A DNA stretch of 16,468 bases from the NCBI GenBank assembly GCA_964584305.1, contig CAZOZL010000023.1, forward strand, positions 1 through 16,468. The letters are read 5' to 3'. A program made the translations under genes and the position numbers. The DNA is from SB11 sp964584305 (GTDB lineage Bacteria; Bacteroidota; Bacteroidia; UBA8524). Shown piece after piece: positions 1 through 8,164 of the stretch. The first letter of the stretch is position 1, and each line of letters starts with the position of its first letter. The notes below the pieces were generated by a model. That model saw nothing but the letters and a program-made list of their open reading frames with translations, had not been told where the DNA came from and ran no database searches.

Positions 1-1
1 A

Positions 2-856
2 ATGCTTATTTCACAACTTACGGGTGGTTTGGGAAACCAAATGTTTCAATATGCGGCGGCTAAGGCGCAGGCATTGAGGCTGGGAGTGGATTTAACTCTT
101 GATAAAACCCATTTTCTTACCACCCCTTTTAGAAAAAAGAATATTCGCCAATACGAGTTGCATCATTTTACTATTGAAGAGAAGTTTATACAACCCTCTT
201 TTCATTGGGTAAAAAAATATTTGAAGGCAGATAAGGTATATTCTGGTTTCAATACTTTTAAAGAAAAACACGTCCATTTGCATCCTGATTTTTTTGATAT
301 AACAGATAACACCTATGTAGAAGGTGTATTTCAATCAGAAAAATATTTTAAAGATTTTGAGAATGAGATTAGACAAGGTTTTACTTTTAAAACGCAGCCG
401 AACGCAGAAAACAAAGTGCTTTTAAATGAAATACAATCAGTAAATGCAGTCTCACTACACATTAGGCGAGGAGATTATGTAAGCAATAGTGAAACACAAA
501 AAACTCATGGTGTTTGTAGTTTAGAGTATTATGAGAGAACAATAGACCTAATAAGTAGTAAAGTAGAAAGCCCACATTTCTTTTTATTTTCTGACGAGCC
601 TGAGTGGGTGCAACAAAATTTATCAATACACCATCCTTTTACAGTAATAACCCACAATAGTGGTGCGAATAGTTTTGAGGATATGCGGCTAATGAGTAAT
701 TGTCAACACAATATTATTGCTAATAGTAGTTTTAGCTGGTGGGGGGCATGGTTAAATGTCAATAAAAATAAGACAGTTATAGCCCCCAAAGAGTGGTTTG
801 CCGACAAGCAACACAATGCTTCTGATATTATCCCCACAAGTTGGGTAAAAGTATAA
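2..856 (+). CDS. GT11 family alpha-1,2-fucosyltransferase-like glycosyltransferase
   Basis: Predicted to transfer fucose from GDP-fucose to a galactose-type acceptor during O-antigen or capsule assembly on the cytoplasmic side. The 284-residue protein opens with the GT11 signature GGLGNQMFQYA (residues 8-18). It has the nucleotide-sugar motif HIRRGDY (153-159) and the C-terminal block NSSFSWWGAWL (241-251). Length and order of motifs match complete family members. The ATG at base 2 gives the usual family start, a few residues before GGLGNQ, so the gene looks complete although its upstream region lies outside the window. It leads a plus-strand polysaccharide cluster, 47 bases before a methyltransferase gene. 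Family assignment is strong. Acceptor and linkage (alpha-1,2 is commonest in GT11) are inference. Some GT11 members act on other sugars. Confidence 0.92.
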   Translation: MLISQLTGGLGNQMFQYAAAKAQALRLGVDLTLDKTHFLTTPFRKKNIRQYELHHFTIEEKFIQPSFHWVKKYLKADKVYSGFNTFKEKHVHLHPDFFDITDNTYVEGVFQSEKYFKDFENEIRQGFTFKTQPNAENKVLLNEIQSVNAVSLHIRRGDYVSNSETQKTHGVCSLEYYERTIDLISSKVESPHFFLFSDEPEWVQQNLSIHHPFTVITHNSGANSFEDMRLMSNCQHNIIANSSFSWWGAWLNVNKNKTVIAPKEWFADKQHNASDIIPTSWVKV

Positions 857-870
857 TCCCTTTAATCTTG

Positions 871-878
871 TACTTTTG
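871..878 (+). promoter_or_regulatory. Bacteroidota -7 promoter box (TACTTTTG)
   Basis: TACTTTTG matches the Bacteroidota -7 consensus TAnnTTTG exactly and lies 25 bases before the methyltransferase ATG, predicting a leader of roughly 20 bases. No convincing TTTG -33 box sits at the usual 17-23 base distance; the nearest TTG (841-843) is too far upstream. It may give internal transcription of the methyltransferase-asnB-GT2 genes. Confidence 0.5.
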
Positions 879-903
879 TAAGTTTATATAGTATTATTGG
901 CAA

Positions 904-1872
904 ATGCACCCATCCTATTTAGATATTCTTTGCGACCCAAAAACGCAAGAACCTTTTGAACTGAAAATTGAGAAAGAAGAAAATGGCTTTGTACTTCAGG
1001 GCGAACTTATTTCTCCTTCAAACACGTACCCCATTGTACGAGGTGTTCCTCGTTTTGCGGGATATGATGCAAGCCAGAACTACGCAAAATCATTTGGCTG
1101 GCAATGGAATAAATGGAGTAAGGTACAGTTTGAAAGTGAGAACAAAGGGCGTAAATATGAAGGATATACCCTTGATATGTGGGATAAAATAACCAACAAA
1201 AAAGGCGTTGACCTAACAGAGCAAACTATTATTGAGTATGGATGCGGACCAGGAAGATTTGTTGAAATAGGCAGAATGAAAGGAGCAAGAGTAGTGGGTT
1301 TAGATTATAGTAGTGCTGTTGATGCTGCCCATAAAATTTTTAAAGACGACCCTGATGTGCTTATAGTACAAGGAGATATTTTGCAACCCCCTTTTAAGAA
1401 AGGTGCTTTTGACGGAGCTTTTACTATTGGTGTTTTGCACCACACGCCCGACCCTAAAAAAGGTTTTGGCGAGATAGCTGCTTCTGTAAAAAAAGGCGGT
1501 TGGACTGCCTGTGCCGTATATGGGCAAGGTGGATACTATGATTTGCCTGCCGTTAAATTTTGGCGCAGGGTATTTAAGTTTTTATGGCCTGTATTTGGTC
1601 AATATCCACCATTGATATATACTTATTTCGTTAATATATTTTTATATCCGTTTGGATTGTTTCCTTGGACAAGGACTTTGGTAAACAGTTTTTTTCCCTT
1701 TTTTCTTTTAAAAGATTTTAAGTGGAGCATATTAGATACTTTTGATAGTATCACGCCAAGTTACCAATCGGGGCATACATCGCACGAAGTATTTACATGG
1801 TTTAAAAACAATAAGTTTGAACAAATTGAAGTTTCTGACTGGTGGGGACCTGTAATAAACGGAATACGATAA
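904..1872 (+). CDS. SAM-dependent class I methyltransferase with N-terminal Trm112-like segment
   Basis: Predicted methyltransferase of 322 residues. The first ~55 residues resemble a Trm112/UPF0434-type leader: LCDPKT near residue 9, then YPIVRGVPRF at 42-51. Only one cysteine of a possible zinc site is present, so the domain probably does not bind metal. The Rossmann methyltransferase follows, with SAM motif I at 110-119 (IEYGCGPGRF), an acidic residue after the second strand (GLD, 132-134), QGDIL (156-160) and the post-motif HHTPDP (179-184). The C-terminal third is rich in aromatic and hydrophobic residues (about 210-275) and could lie against the membrane. It stops 3 bases before asnB, so the two are almost certainly co-transcribed. 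In this setting it may methylate a sugar or a lipid-linked intermediate, but the substrate cannot be read from the sequence. Confidence 0.85.
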   Translation: MHPSYLDILCDPKTQEPFELKIEKEENGFVLQGELISPSNTYPIVRGVPRFAGYDASQNYAKSFGWQWNKWSKVQFESENKGRKYEGYTLDMWDKITNKKGVDLTEQTIIEYGCGPGRFVEIGRMKGARVVGLDYSSAVDAAHKIFKDDPDVLIVQGDILQPPFKKGAFDGAFTIGVLHHTPDPKKGFGEIAASVKKGGWTACAVYGQGGYYDLPAVKFWRRVFKFLWPVFGQYPPLIYTYFVNIFLYPFGLFPWTRTLVNSFFPFFLLKDFKWSILDTFDSITPSYQSGHTSHEVFTWFKNNKFEQIEVSDWWGPVINGIR

Positions 1873-1875
1873 ACT

Positions 1876-3699
1876 ATGTGCGGAGTAGCAGGCATAGTAT
1901 TTCCACAAAATTCTAATCATCTTAGTACCGTTAAAAAGATGACCGATGCTATTGCCCATAGAGGACCTGATGGCGAAGGGCATTATGAGTTTGAAAACTG
2001 TGTTTTAGGACATAGACGCTTAAGCATTGTTGACCTTGAAGGGGGGAAACAACCTATGTTTAATCACCAAAAAACTATTGGTATTGTTTTTAACGGAGAA
2101 ATATACGGTTATCAAAAGCTAATGGAGAAGTTGCAGTACAACTATCAGTCGGTTTGTGATACTGAATTATTGATAGCCATGTATGAGCAACAAGGCAAAG
2201 CAATGATGAGAAACCTGCCGGGTATGTTTGCTTTTTCTATTTGGGATGATACTAAGAAAACACTGTTTTGTGCAAGAGACCGCTTTGGCGAAAAGCCTTT
2301 TTATTATGCCATAGGCAAAGGCGGTGAATTTATTTATGCCTCAGAAATTAAAGCCATAATAGCATCAGGATTGGTAGAACCTGTGTTGGATAAAAACAGT
2401 TTAGCACATTATTTAAAACACCTATACATTCATCCACAAAAAACTATCTATAAAAATGTTTTCACATTACCTGCGGCACATCACTTAGAGTTTTCACTTG
2501 ATACCAAAGAAATTAAAGTGGAGCGGTATTGGAAATTGCCAGCCATACAGCAAACTGTTTCTCTTGCTGATGCCACAGTTCAGTTTACAGAATTGTTGGA
2601 TGAAGCTATAAAGAAACAATTAGTAGCTGATGTACCTGTGGGTGCTTTTTTAAGCGGAGGGTTAGACTCAAGTACCATTGTAGCCCTTGCCTCAAAATAT
2701 AAAGAAGGAATAAAAACTATATCTTTTGGTTTTGGTGATAGTATTAATGAGTTACCATTTGCCCGTGAAATAGCTAAGAAATACAATACAGACCATATAG
2801 AAATACAACAAAAACAAACCGATATTGCAGACTTACTATTGCAAATGCAGCATATTTACGATGAACCTTTTGCCGACTCATCAAACATACCTACTTATCT
2901 AATTTCAAAATTGGCAAAAGAACATCTAACAGTTATACTTACGGGTGATGCAGGCGATGAGATGGTAGGCGGATATGGCTCGTACAAAATTTTATTGGAA
3001 ATGATGAAGGGTAATAAAACACCTAAATCAATTATCCCAATGCTCACTTTTGCCCTTAAAGTATCCAACAAATTTGGCTTAGGATTAAATGCCACAAAAT
3101 ATACTGCGGCTACGCGAAACACCCTTTATAGTAACTTACAACAAGCCCATACACAGCATAACACTTATTTTAGTGATAGTGAGATTTTTGGTTTAGGATT
3201 AGGTGATAAACCCATCAAACCCAACTTTTCATTTACCCCCAATAATACCCCCGACGATGGTATGCTGGCTGATATTGAAGACTATATGCCTGGTGATATA
3301 TTGGTGAAAACTGATAGGGCAGCAATGGCAAACAGTGTAGAACTGCGTGCGCCCTTTTTAGATGTTGACTTTGCCCAATATGCTATTTCTTTGCCTTATA
3401 ATCTCAAAGTAAGCAGCACCAACGATAAAATAATTTTGCGTGAGGCAATGGGGCAGCTGTGGACTAAAAATATCCGTAAACGAAGTAAGCAAGGCTTTGG
3501 CGCACCTGTAAACCAGTGGTTACAATTGCCCGCTGTGCAACAACTGAAGCAAGAATATTTGTTTAACAAAAACAATAAAATGTACTCTATTTTAGATTAT
3601 AATGCTTGTGCCAGCTATTTCAACAAAAACAATTACCATACGTGGATATTGCTTACCCTTGCTATTTGGGTAGAGAAACATAGTTTTAGTAATGAGTAA
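1876..3699 (+). CDS. asnB: Asparagine synthase (glutamine-hydrolysing), AsnB family
   Basis: Converts aspartate, glutamine and ATP to asparagine, or amidates a related carboxylate such as a uronic-acid sugar when encoded in polysaccharide clusters. The 607-residue protein begins MCGVAGI, so Cys2 becomes the N-terminal nucleophile of the class II glutaminase domain. HRGPDGEG (28-35), NGEIYG (73-78) and DTEL (95-98) line the glutamine site. The synthetase domain has the PP-loop SGGLDSS (260-266) and GDAGDEMVGGY (357-367). All catalytic landmarks are present and the length is typical. It starts 3 bases after the methyltransferase and overlaps the next glycosyltransferase by 8 bases, which indicates one operon. 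The placement among glycosyltransferases favours a role in amidated-sugar or O-antigen synthesis over general asparagine supply; that part is inference. Confidence 0.93.
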   Translation: MCGVAGIVFPQNSNHLSTVKKMTDAIAHRGPDGEGHYEFENCVLGHRRLSIVDLEGGKQPMFNHQKTIGIVFNGEIYGYQKLMEKLQYNYQSVCDTELLIAMYEQQGKAMMRNLPGMFAFSIWDDTKKTLFCARDRFGEKPFYYAIGKGGEFIYASEIKAIIASGLVEPVLDKNSLAHYLKHLYIHPQKTIYKNVFTLPAAHHLEFSLDTKEIKVERYWKLPAIQQTVSLADATVQFTELLDEAIKKQLVADVPVGAFLSGGLDSSTIVALASKYKEGIKTISFGFGDSINELPFAREIAKKYNTDHIEIQQKQTDIADLLLQMQHIYDEPFADSSNIPTYLISKLAKEHLTVILTGDAGDEMVGGYGSYKILLEMMKGNKTPKSIIPMLTFALKVSNKFGLGLNATKYTAATRNTLYSNLQQAHTQHNTYFSDSEIFGLGLGDKPIKPNFSFTPNNTPDDGMLADIEDYMPGDILVKTDRAAMANSVELRAPFLDVDFAQYAISLPYNLKVSSTNDKIILREAMGQLWTKNIRKRSKQGFGAPVNQWLQLPAVQQLKQEYLFNKNNKMYSILDYNACASYFNKNNYHTWILLTLAIWVEKHSFSNE

Positions 3700-4642
3700 G
3701 CCTAAAGTAAGTGTTCTTACATCAGTATATAAAAGTGCAGCGTTAATTCGCCCTGCTATTGAGAGTGTATTGGGGCAAACCTTTACTGATTTTGAGTGGA
3801 TTATTATTAATGACGCTACACCCGATAAGAGCATTGAGATTATTGAAAGCTATAAAGACCCTCGAATAAAAATTATTGATAATAGTGATAACTTAGGCTT
3901 GGCAGCCTCGCTAAACAAAGGTTTGGCAGTATGCAAAGGCAAATATATTATTAGGATGGATACTGATGATGTATGCTATTTAAACAGGTTTGAAACTCAG
4001 GTAAGGTTTATGGATGCTAACCCTAAAATTACCGTTGCAGGCAGTTGGGTAAACCTCACAGGCGACTGGAGTGGAATATGGAAAACACCCACTACGCACG
4101 AAGAAATAAAATGCAAACTATTGCTTAATTCAGCTATTGCGCATCCATCAGTAATACTGCGTAAAAGCGAATTGCAAAAATACAACTTGCAGTATAATGA
4201 GCAATTAAAAAAAATACAAGATTACGATTTATGGGTACGAGCTATTGCAAAGGTTAGGTTTGCCAATATTCCAAAAGTATTAATGGATTATAGAATTGAT
4301 ATTGCAGCAAAATCAGCCGATGTAGTAAAACGCTCTAACGAAATAATTTATTCGATAAGAAAGCGACAACTAAAAAATTTGGGCATAGAAGTAACAGAAA
4401 ACGAGGCAAATAATTTACACTTTGTTAGTGCCAACCTATTAAAAAAAGTAGATTATAAAGTAATAGGAAAACTATTTACCTTAATTCTAAAAGCCAACAA
4501 AAGCAAAAAACAGTATTCGGCTAAATTTTTAGACAAACAGTTGGGTAGAACTTGGATACGCTTGATATTAAAACATCCAAAAGCAATTTTTAATACCAAT
4601 AAAACACTATTTACCGCCGCCCTAAAAGGGCTGTTTACCTAA
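3692..4642 (+). CDS. GT2 family glycosyltransferase (GT-A fold)
   Basis: Predicted inverting glycosyltransferase acting on a lipid-linked glycan at the cytoplasmic membrane. The N-terminus shows the GT2 pattern VSVLTSVYKSA (6-16), a nucleotide-binding IIINDATPD (37-45) and the metal-binding DxD-type motif in RMDTDD (88-93). It has 316 residues and no predicted membrane span, as is usual for soluble O-antigen GT2 enzymes. The C-terminal half is lysine-rich and without recognisable domains. The ATG lies inside the end of asnB (8-base overlap, ATGAGTAA), which suggests translational coupling. It is the last gene of the plus-strand cluster and is followed by a converging gene. Donor and acceptor sugars cannot be inferred. 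Confidence 0.92.
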   Translation: MSKPKVSVLTSVYKSAALIRPAIESVLGQTFTDFEWIIINDATPDKSIEIIESYKDPRIKIIDNSDNLGLAASLNKGLAVCKGKYIIRMDTDDVCYLNRFETQVRFMDANPKITVAGSWVNLTGDWSGIWKTPTTHEEIKCKLLLNSAIAHPSVILRKSELQKYNLQYNEQLKKIQDYDLWVRAIAKVRFANIPKVLMDYRIDIAAKSADVVKRSNEIIYSIRKRQLKNLGIEVTENEANNLHFVSANLLKKVDYKVIGKLFTLILKANKSKKQYSAKFLDKQLGRTWIRLILKHPKAIFNTNKTLFTAALKGLFT

Positions 4643-4688
4643 CGCTAAGGGGGTTCAAATCCTATCGCTATGTTTTAATTAAAATAAA

Positions 4689-6665
4689 CTATTTTTTCAC
4701 AAACTTAGTTGTTCCTGTATAGCCATTGCCTTGTATTTTAATAAAATATATACCCGCAGGCAGTTGTTTCACATCCAATGTTTTATTTTGTTGGGTAATG
4801 CTGAAAGTGCTAAGAGTTTGCCCTAAAATATTGCTTATTTCGCCCTGCAATCTATCCGTAGCAAAAGCACTTAATTTAATGGTTAATGTTGTGATAGTGG
4901 GGTTGGGATACGCATTTACACGCAAGGTTTTCTCCGCCCAATTTATACTGGTAGGAAAACTAACCGATAAGCTATCAAACACCCCTTGGCTAAAGTTAAA
5001 GTATGTGCCAGAAGGGGAGGTCTCTTTTTTTACTGCTCTCACCATGTACACATTATTTCCTTGAAAAGGGTCGGTATCTACATAGCTTGTTCCTGTTACT
5101 ATATCTTGGGTTACTCTACCCCAAACACCATACATATTGGTGGCTCTATAAATATGGTAGCCTGCAATATCGCTATCGGGCGATATTGTCCATTTTACTT
5201 CCACTCGCTTGGTCGCTTTTTCTGTTGTGGTTACGCTACCCACTGGCAAAGCAGTGTGCATACGCAAAGTAGGGTCGCCCATAAGTGCTATATGTATGCT
5301 ACGTTGCGAACCGTTAAAATTGCCTTCGTACAAGCTACCGTTTTCGTTTTGGGTGAGGCGTGTTCCATACCCAATATTTTCGCCTAATGCCATGTGGTGC
5401 AGTACCCAGTTGGGTATGCCGCCCCAAAAACTACACAAAATACTGGGCTTTGATGCTAAGGCGGCTCGTAAAAGATTATTAGGGCTATCCCAATCGCCAA
5501 AATAGCTACCTGCCAATGAGGTGAAAATAGTTTTTATACTATCGCTGGCAAACTGGGTAGTGCGTATTACATTAGCGCATGAGTTGTAGCTGCCTGAACC
5601 CGTGCCTCCACTCCAAAGTTTCCAATCTTTTCGTAATTCTGTACGGTAGTCAAAACCTCCGTTGGTGTTATATAGTATATTTTCTTCACCTATTTGTGGG
5701 CAAAGGTTTCTCCAGTTTGATGAGCCGATAGTAAAATTCAGGAAATTATCATCAATAATAGATGTTCTAGGTGCTGATAACATGCCCTGTCTATACGCAT
5801 GATTTTTTTGTAGGTAATAGCGCAATAGTTCAGTGTCGTTATCACTAAAAGCGGCTAAGTTTTGCAAATCTACCCTGCCTATTTGTAAATCAACATCACT
5901 GTTAAACTTATTTGCGTCAAATTTTCCATCACCAGGCACATTTTTGTTAGCATCTCTATTGGTAGCAGTACTAAAAGTAGATACATCAAACCATTCCCCA
6001 TCAATATCGCCGTAATAACCATCGCAAGGCCACGCCCCAAAGTGGTTATTGGTATGTCCATCAGGCACTATATTACCCGAATAAGGTACGGGAACGTTTC
6101 CAAACAAAAACACGGCTTTTATATTAGGTACTGCCTTTATTTTGGCTTTCACTGCCACTACGCTTTCTGCTCTATCTACTACTACACGCACTGTTTGCCA
6201 ACCTTCGCCTATTAGGTCTTGTTCTAATTGTTTCAACTCAGTAGCCAAAGCCGTTTCGTAGGTATTATCTATTACCAAGGCTATTGCACCGTGCAAATCA
6301 TCGGGGGTATAGTTTATACCTGAAAATATATAGCCAATGGCGGCGGTTGCCCCACCTTCTTTTAAAATAAGATATTCATTTGCTTCGCCAATTTTTATAT
6401 CAGTATCAGTATAGCTGCTATCATTTATAGAGAGAGTAGCATATACAACACCCCAGCTTTTAGCCTCTTTTTTCTTTTTAAAAATTCGTAGGCGTGTGGC
6501 ATCAGTAAATTTTTGAAAATTTAACGTTATAGATGGTGTTGCCTCATTAATTGTTGCCGAAACTCTAACCGTTCTATTTCTATTGAATTGTGAGAATAAC
6601 GATATAGGTATAACAAATAGTAGCACTACTAAAATACTGTATTGCTTGGGTAAAATAAGTTTCAT
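4689..6665 (-). CDS. Secreted gingipain-like (peptidase C25-fold) protein with FnIII-like and T9SS sorting domains
   Basis: Exported protein of 658 residues. A signal peptide spans about 1-26 (hydrophobic run ILVVLLFVIPISLF, likely cleaved after FSQ). Residues ~125-470 resemble the C25 gingipain fold: KAVFLFGNVPVPYSG (183-197) is placed like the family's 'hydrophobic-G-D-x-x-x-P' strand, and IALMGDPTLRMH (459-470) matches the conserved domain end. A fibronectin-III-like module follows (~480-560, including AGYHIYRATN). The C-terminus is a type A T9SS sorting domain (NAYPNPT at 584-590, LPAGIYFIKI at 635-644). The expected Gly-His-Gly-Ser of active C25 enzymes appears as SLAGSYFG (383-390). A cysteine is kept at 411 (ILCSFWGG). 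The protein may therefore be an inactive, binding or structural relative. It lies 60 bases downstream of engB on the same strand. Export by T9SS is confident; enzymatic activity is doubtful. Confidence 0.85.
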   Translation of the reverse strand: MKLILPKQYSILVVLLFVIPISLFSQFNRNRTVRVSATINEATPSITLNFQKFTDATRLRIFKKKKEAKSWGVVYATLSINDSSYTDTDIKIGEANEYLILKEGGATAAIGYIFSGINYTPDDLHGAIALVIDNTYETALATELKQLEQDLIGEGWQTVRVVVDRAESVVAVKAKIKAVPNIKAVFLFGNVPVPYSGNIVPDGHTNNHFGAWPCDGYYGDIDGEWFDVSTFSTATNRDANKNVPGDGKFDANKFNSDVDLQIGRVDLQNLAAFSDNDTELLRYYLQKNHAYRQGMLSAPRTSIIDDNFLNFTIGSSNWRNLCPQIGEENILYNTNGGFDYRTELRKDWKLWSGGTGSGSYNSCANVIRTTQFASDSIKTIFTSLAGSYFGDWDSPNNLLRAALASKPSILCSFWGGIPNWVLHHMALGENIGYGTRLTQNENGSLYEGNFNGSQRSIHIALMGDPTLRMHTALPVGSVTTTEKATKRVEVKWTISPDSDIAGYHIYRATNMYGVWGRVTQDIVTGTSYVDTDPFQGNNVYMVRAVKKETSPSGTYFNFSQGVFDSLSVSFPTSINWAEKTLRVNAYPNPTITTLTIKLSAFATDRLQGEISNILGQTLSTFSITQQNKTLDVKQLPAGIYFIKIQGNGYTGTTKFVKK

Positions 6666-6725
6666 CTAAGTGTGATTAAGCAAGCAATTTAAGGATTTTT
6701 AGGCGAAACAATAATAAGGAAGTAG

Positions 6726-7322
6726 TTACACTATCTCTACAATCTCGGCAAAGTAGGCAAGCAGGGCATCTTTGCCTGTTTTCTTTTCTGCTGATGATAT
6801 AAATATGGGGGGTAATTCTTCCCAAAATTTTAGTAGTTCGTTTTTAAAAGCAATAACATTGGTATCCAATTCATTGGTTTTAAGTTTATCAGCTTTTGTA
6901 AACACAATGCTGAAGGGTATATCGTTTTCGCCCAGCCAATTAATAAATTCAATATCTATTTTTTGAGGCGATACACGGCTATCTATCAAAACAAAAACAC
7001 AGTATAAAGTTTCACGTTTTTTTAAATATTGCCTAATCATCTCGCCCCAGTTATTTCGTAATTTTTTTGATACTTTGGCATAACCGTAACCAGGTAAATC
7101 TACTAAGTACCAAGTAGCATCAATCAAAAAATGGTTAATGGTTTGGGTTTTCCCAGGGGTGGATGATGTTTTCGCTAATTTTTGCTGCGCGCACAACATA
7201 TTTATTAGTGATGATTTTCCTACATTAGACCGCCCAATAAAGGCTAACTCGGGCAAGCCATTTTGTGGTAATTTTTCTAATGCAGTATAACTACTAATAA
7301 ACTTTGCGCTTTTTATATCCAT
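6726..7322 (-). CDS. engB: Ribosome biogenesis GTP-binding protein EngB/YsxC/YihA
   Basis: GTPase that assists late assembly of the large ribosomal subunit. The 198-residue protein carries all G motifs of the TrmE-Era-EngA-EngB family: G1 GRSNVGKS (30-37), a G2 region around TSSTPGKTQ (52-60), G3 DLPGYG (75-80), the G4 variant TKAD (142-145) and G5 SSAEK (176-180). Length and the short N-terminal extension before G1 are typical. The ATG at 7322 leaves a 101-base divergent region to ubiE. A TAGGTTTG box on the minus strand at 7354-7361 could drive it. The T9SS gene downstream may be read from the same transcript. Confidence 0.96.
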   Translation of the reverse strand: MDIKSAKFISSYTALEKLPQNGLPELAFIGRSNVGKSSLINMLCAQQKLAKTSSTPGKTQTINHFLIDATWYLVDLPGYGYAKVSKKLRNNWGEMIRQYLKKRETLYCVFVLIDSRVSPQKIDIEFINWLGENDIPFSIVFTKADKLKTNELDTNVIAFKNELLKFWEELPPIFISSAEKKTGKDALLAYFAEIVEIV

Positions 7323-7345
7323 GCTGAAAATGGCAGCTATTTTGC

Positions 7346-7353
7346 TACCTTTG
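7346..7353 (+). promoter_or_regulatory. -7 promoter box for ubiE-porT (TACCTTTG)
   Basis: Exact TAnnTTTG match on the plus strand, 70 bases upstream of the ubiE start, predicting a leader of about 60 bases. It directly abuts an opposite-strand box for engB. No clear -33 TTTG was found at the expected distance. Confidence 0.45.
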
Positions 7354-7361
7354 CAAACCTA
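7354..7361 (-). promoter_or_regulatory. -7 promoter box for engB (TAGGTTTG on the minus strand)
   Basis: On the minus strand the sequence reads TAGGTTTG, an exact TAnnTTTG match 31 bases upstream of the engB ATG. It is immediately adjacent to the plus-strand box at 7346-7353, so the two promoters would occupy overlapping DNA and compete for polymerase. Assignment rests on the box alone. Confidence 0.4.
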
Positions 7362-7423
7362 AATAAAATGCTGCGTTATAATAGCTTTAGCGGTGATTAA
7401 ATTAATGTAGCGGAAAGAATATT

Positions 7424-8164
7424 TTGAAAAAAAATTTAGATACCGTTACCCCATACAAGCAATCAGAGATGGGCAAAAAACAGCAGGTGGAGCGTATGTT
7501 TGACAACATAGCCCATCGCTACGATTTTTTGAATCATTTTTTATCCTTAGGTATTGATACTGTATGGAGAAAAAAAGCAATACATATTTTAAGCACAATA
7601 AACCCCAAAAGTGTGCTTGACATTGCTACTGGCACAGGCGATGTAGCCTTTGCTGTAAACAAACATATTAATCCCGAAACCCTTGTAGGGCTTGACTTAT
7701 CAGAAGGGATGTTGAAGTTTGCACGCCAAAAAGCAAAAAAACGAGGGTTGGAGAATACAATACAATTTGTGAAGGGCGATAGCGAGAATTTAGAGTTTGC
7801 AGACAATAGTTTTGAAGGTGTTGTCGTTTCTTTTGGTGTAAGGAACTTTGAAAACATTGAGAAAGGAATAGCTGAAATACACAGGGTGCTAAAACCCAAT
7901 GGTAAATTGGTAGTTCTTGAATTTTCTCGACCCAAAAAATTTCCTGTTAAAAATCTGTACAATTTCTACTTTAATAATATCTTACCCATGTGGGGCAAGT
8001 TAATTTCTAAAGACCAAAGTGCATATACTTATTTGCCCGAATCTGTAAAGGCATTTCCAGAAGGGGATGAGTTTTGTAATATTATGCAGCAAAAAGGATT
8101 TAGTGCGGTAGAACAGAAACCATTAACGTTTGGAATTTGCACTATATATTCAGGCATACGATAA
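7424..8164 (+). CDS. ubiE: Demethylmenaquinone methyltransferase UbiE/MenG
   Basis: Performs the last step of menaquinone synthesis, C-methylation of demethylmenaquinone with SAM. The 246-residue protein shows the family landmarks: GKKQQVERMFDNIAHRYDFLN (from 17), SAM motif I VLDIATGTGD (64-73), GLDLSEGML (89-97), SFGVRNFEN (136-144), VLEFSRP (164-170) and the substrate-region block YLPESVKAFPEG (203-214). The chosen start is a TTG at 7424. Relatives begin a few residues before the P-Y-K motif, and the only nearby upstream ATG (7405) is followed at once by a stop. An ATG at 7469 would remove conserved residues. In Bacteroidota menaquinone is the usual respiratory quinone, so 'menG' is the functional name. 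The end overlaps porT by 28 bases. Confidence 0.95.
   Translation: MKKNLDTVTPYKQSEMGKKQQVERMFDNIAHRYDFLNHFLSLGIDTVWRKKAIHILSTINPKSVLDIATGTGDVAFAVNKHINPETLVGLDLSEGMLKFARQKAKKRGLENTIQFVKGDSENLEFADNSFEGVVVSFGVRNFENIEKGIAEIHRVLKPNGKLVVLEFSRPKKFPVKNLYNFYFNNILPMWGKLISKDQSAYTYLPESVKAFPEGDEFCNIMQQKGFSAVEQKPLTFGICTIYSGIR

Noticed and set aside
4640..4670. tRNA T-loop-like stretch (GGTTCAAATCC) just after the GT2 gene
   Set aside because: The T-arm stem pairs poorly, no anticodon or D arm lies upstream (that DNA codes for the GT2 protein), and no acceptor stem or CCA follows.
4673..4684. Palindrome TTTTAATTAAAA between the convergent GT2 and T9SS genes as a terminator
   Set aside because: It is pure A/T with no loop and would not form a stable RNA hairpin.
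4726..5505. Several long plus-strand reading frames opposite the T9SS C25-like gene
   Set aside because: They are antisense to a coding gene with a full domain set, show no domains of their own, and have odd composition rich in Cys, Leu and Tyr.
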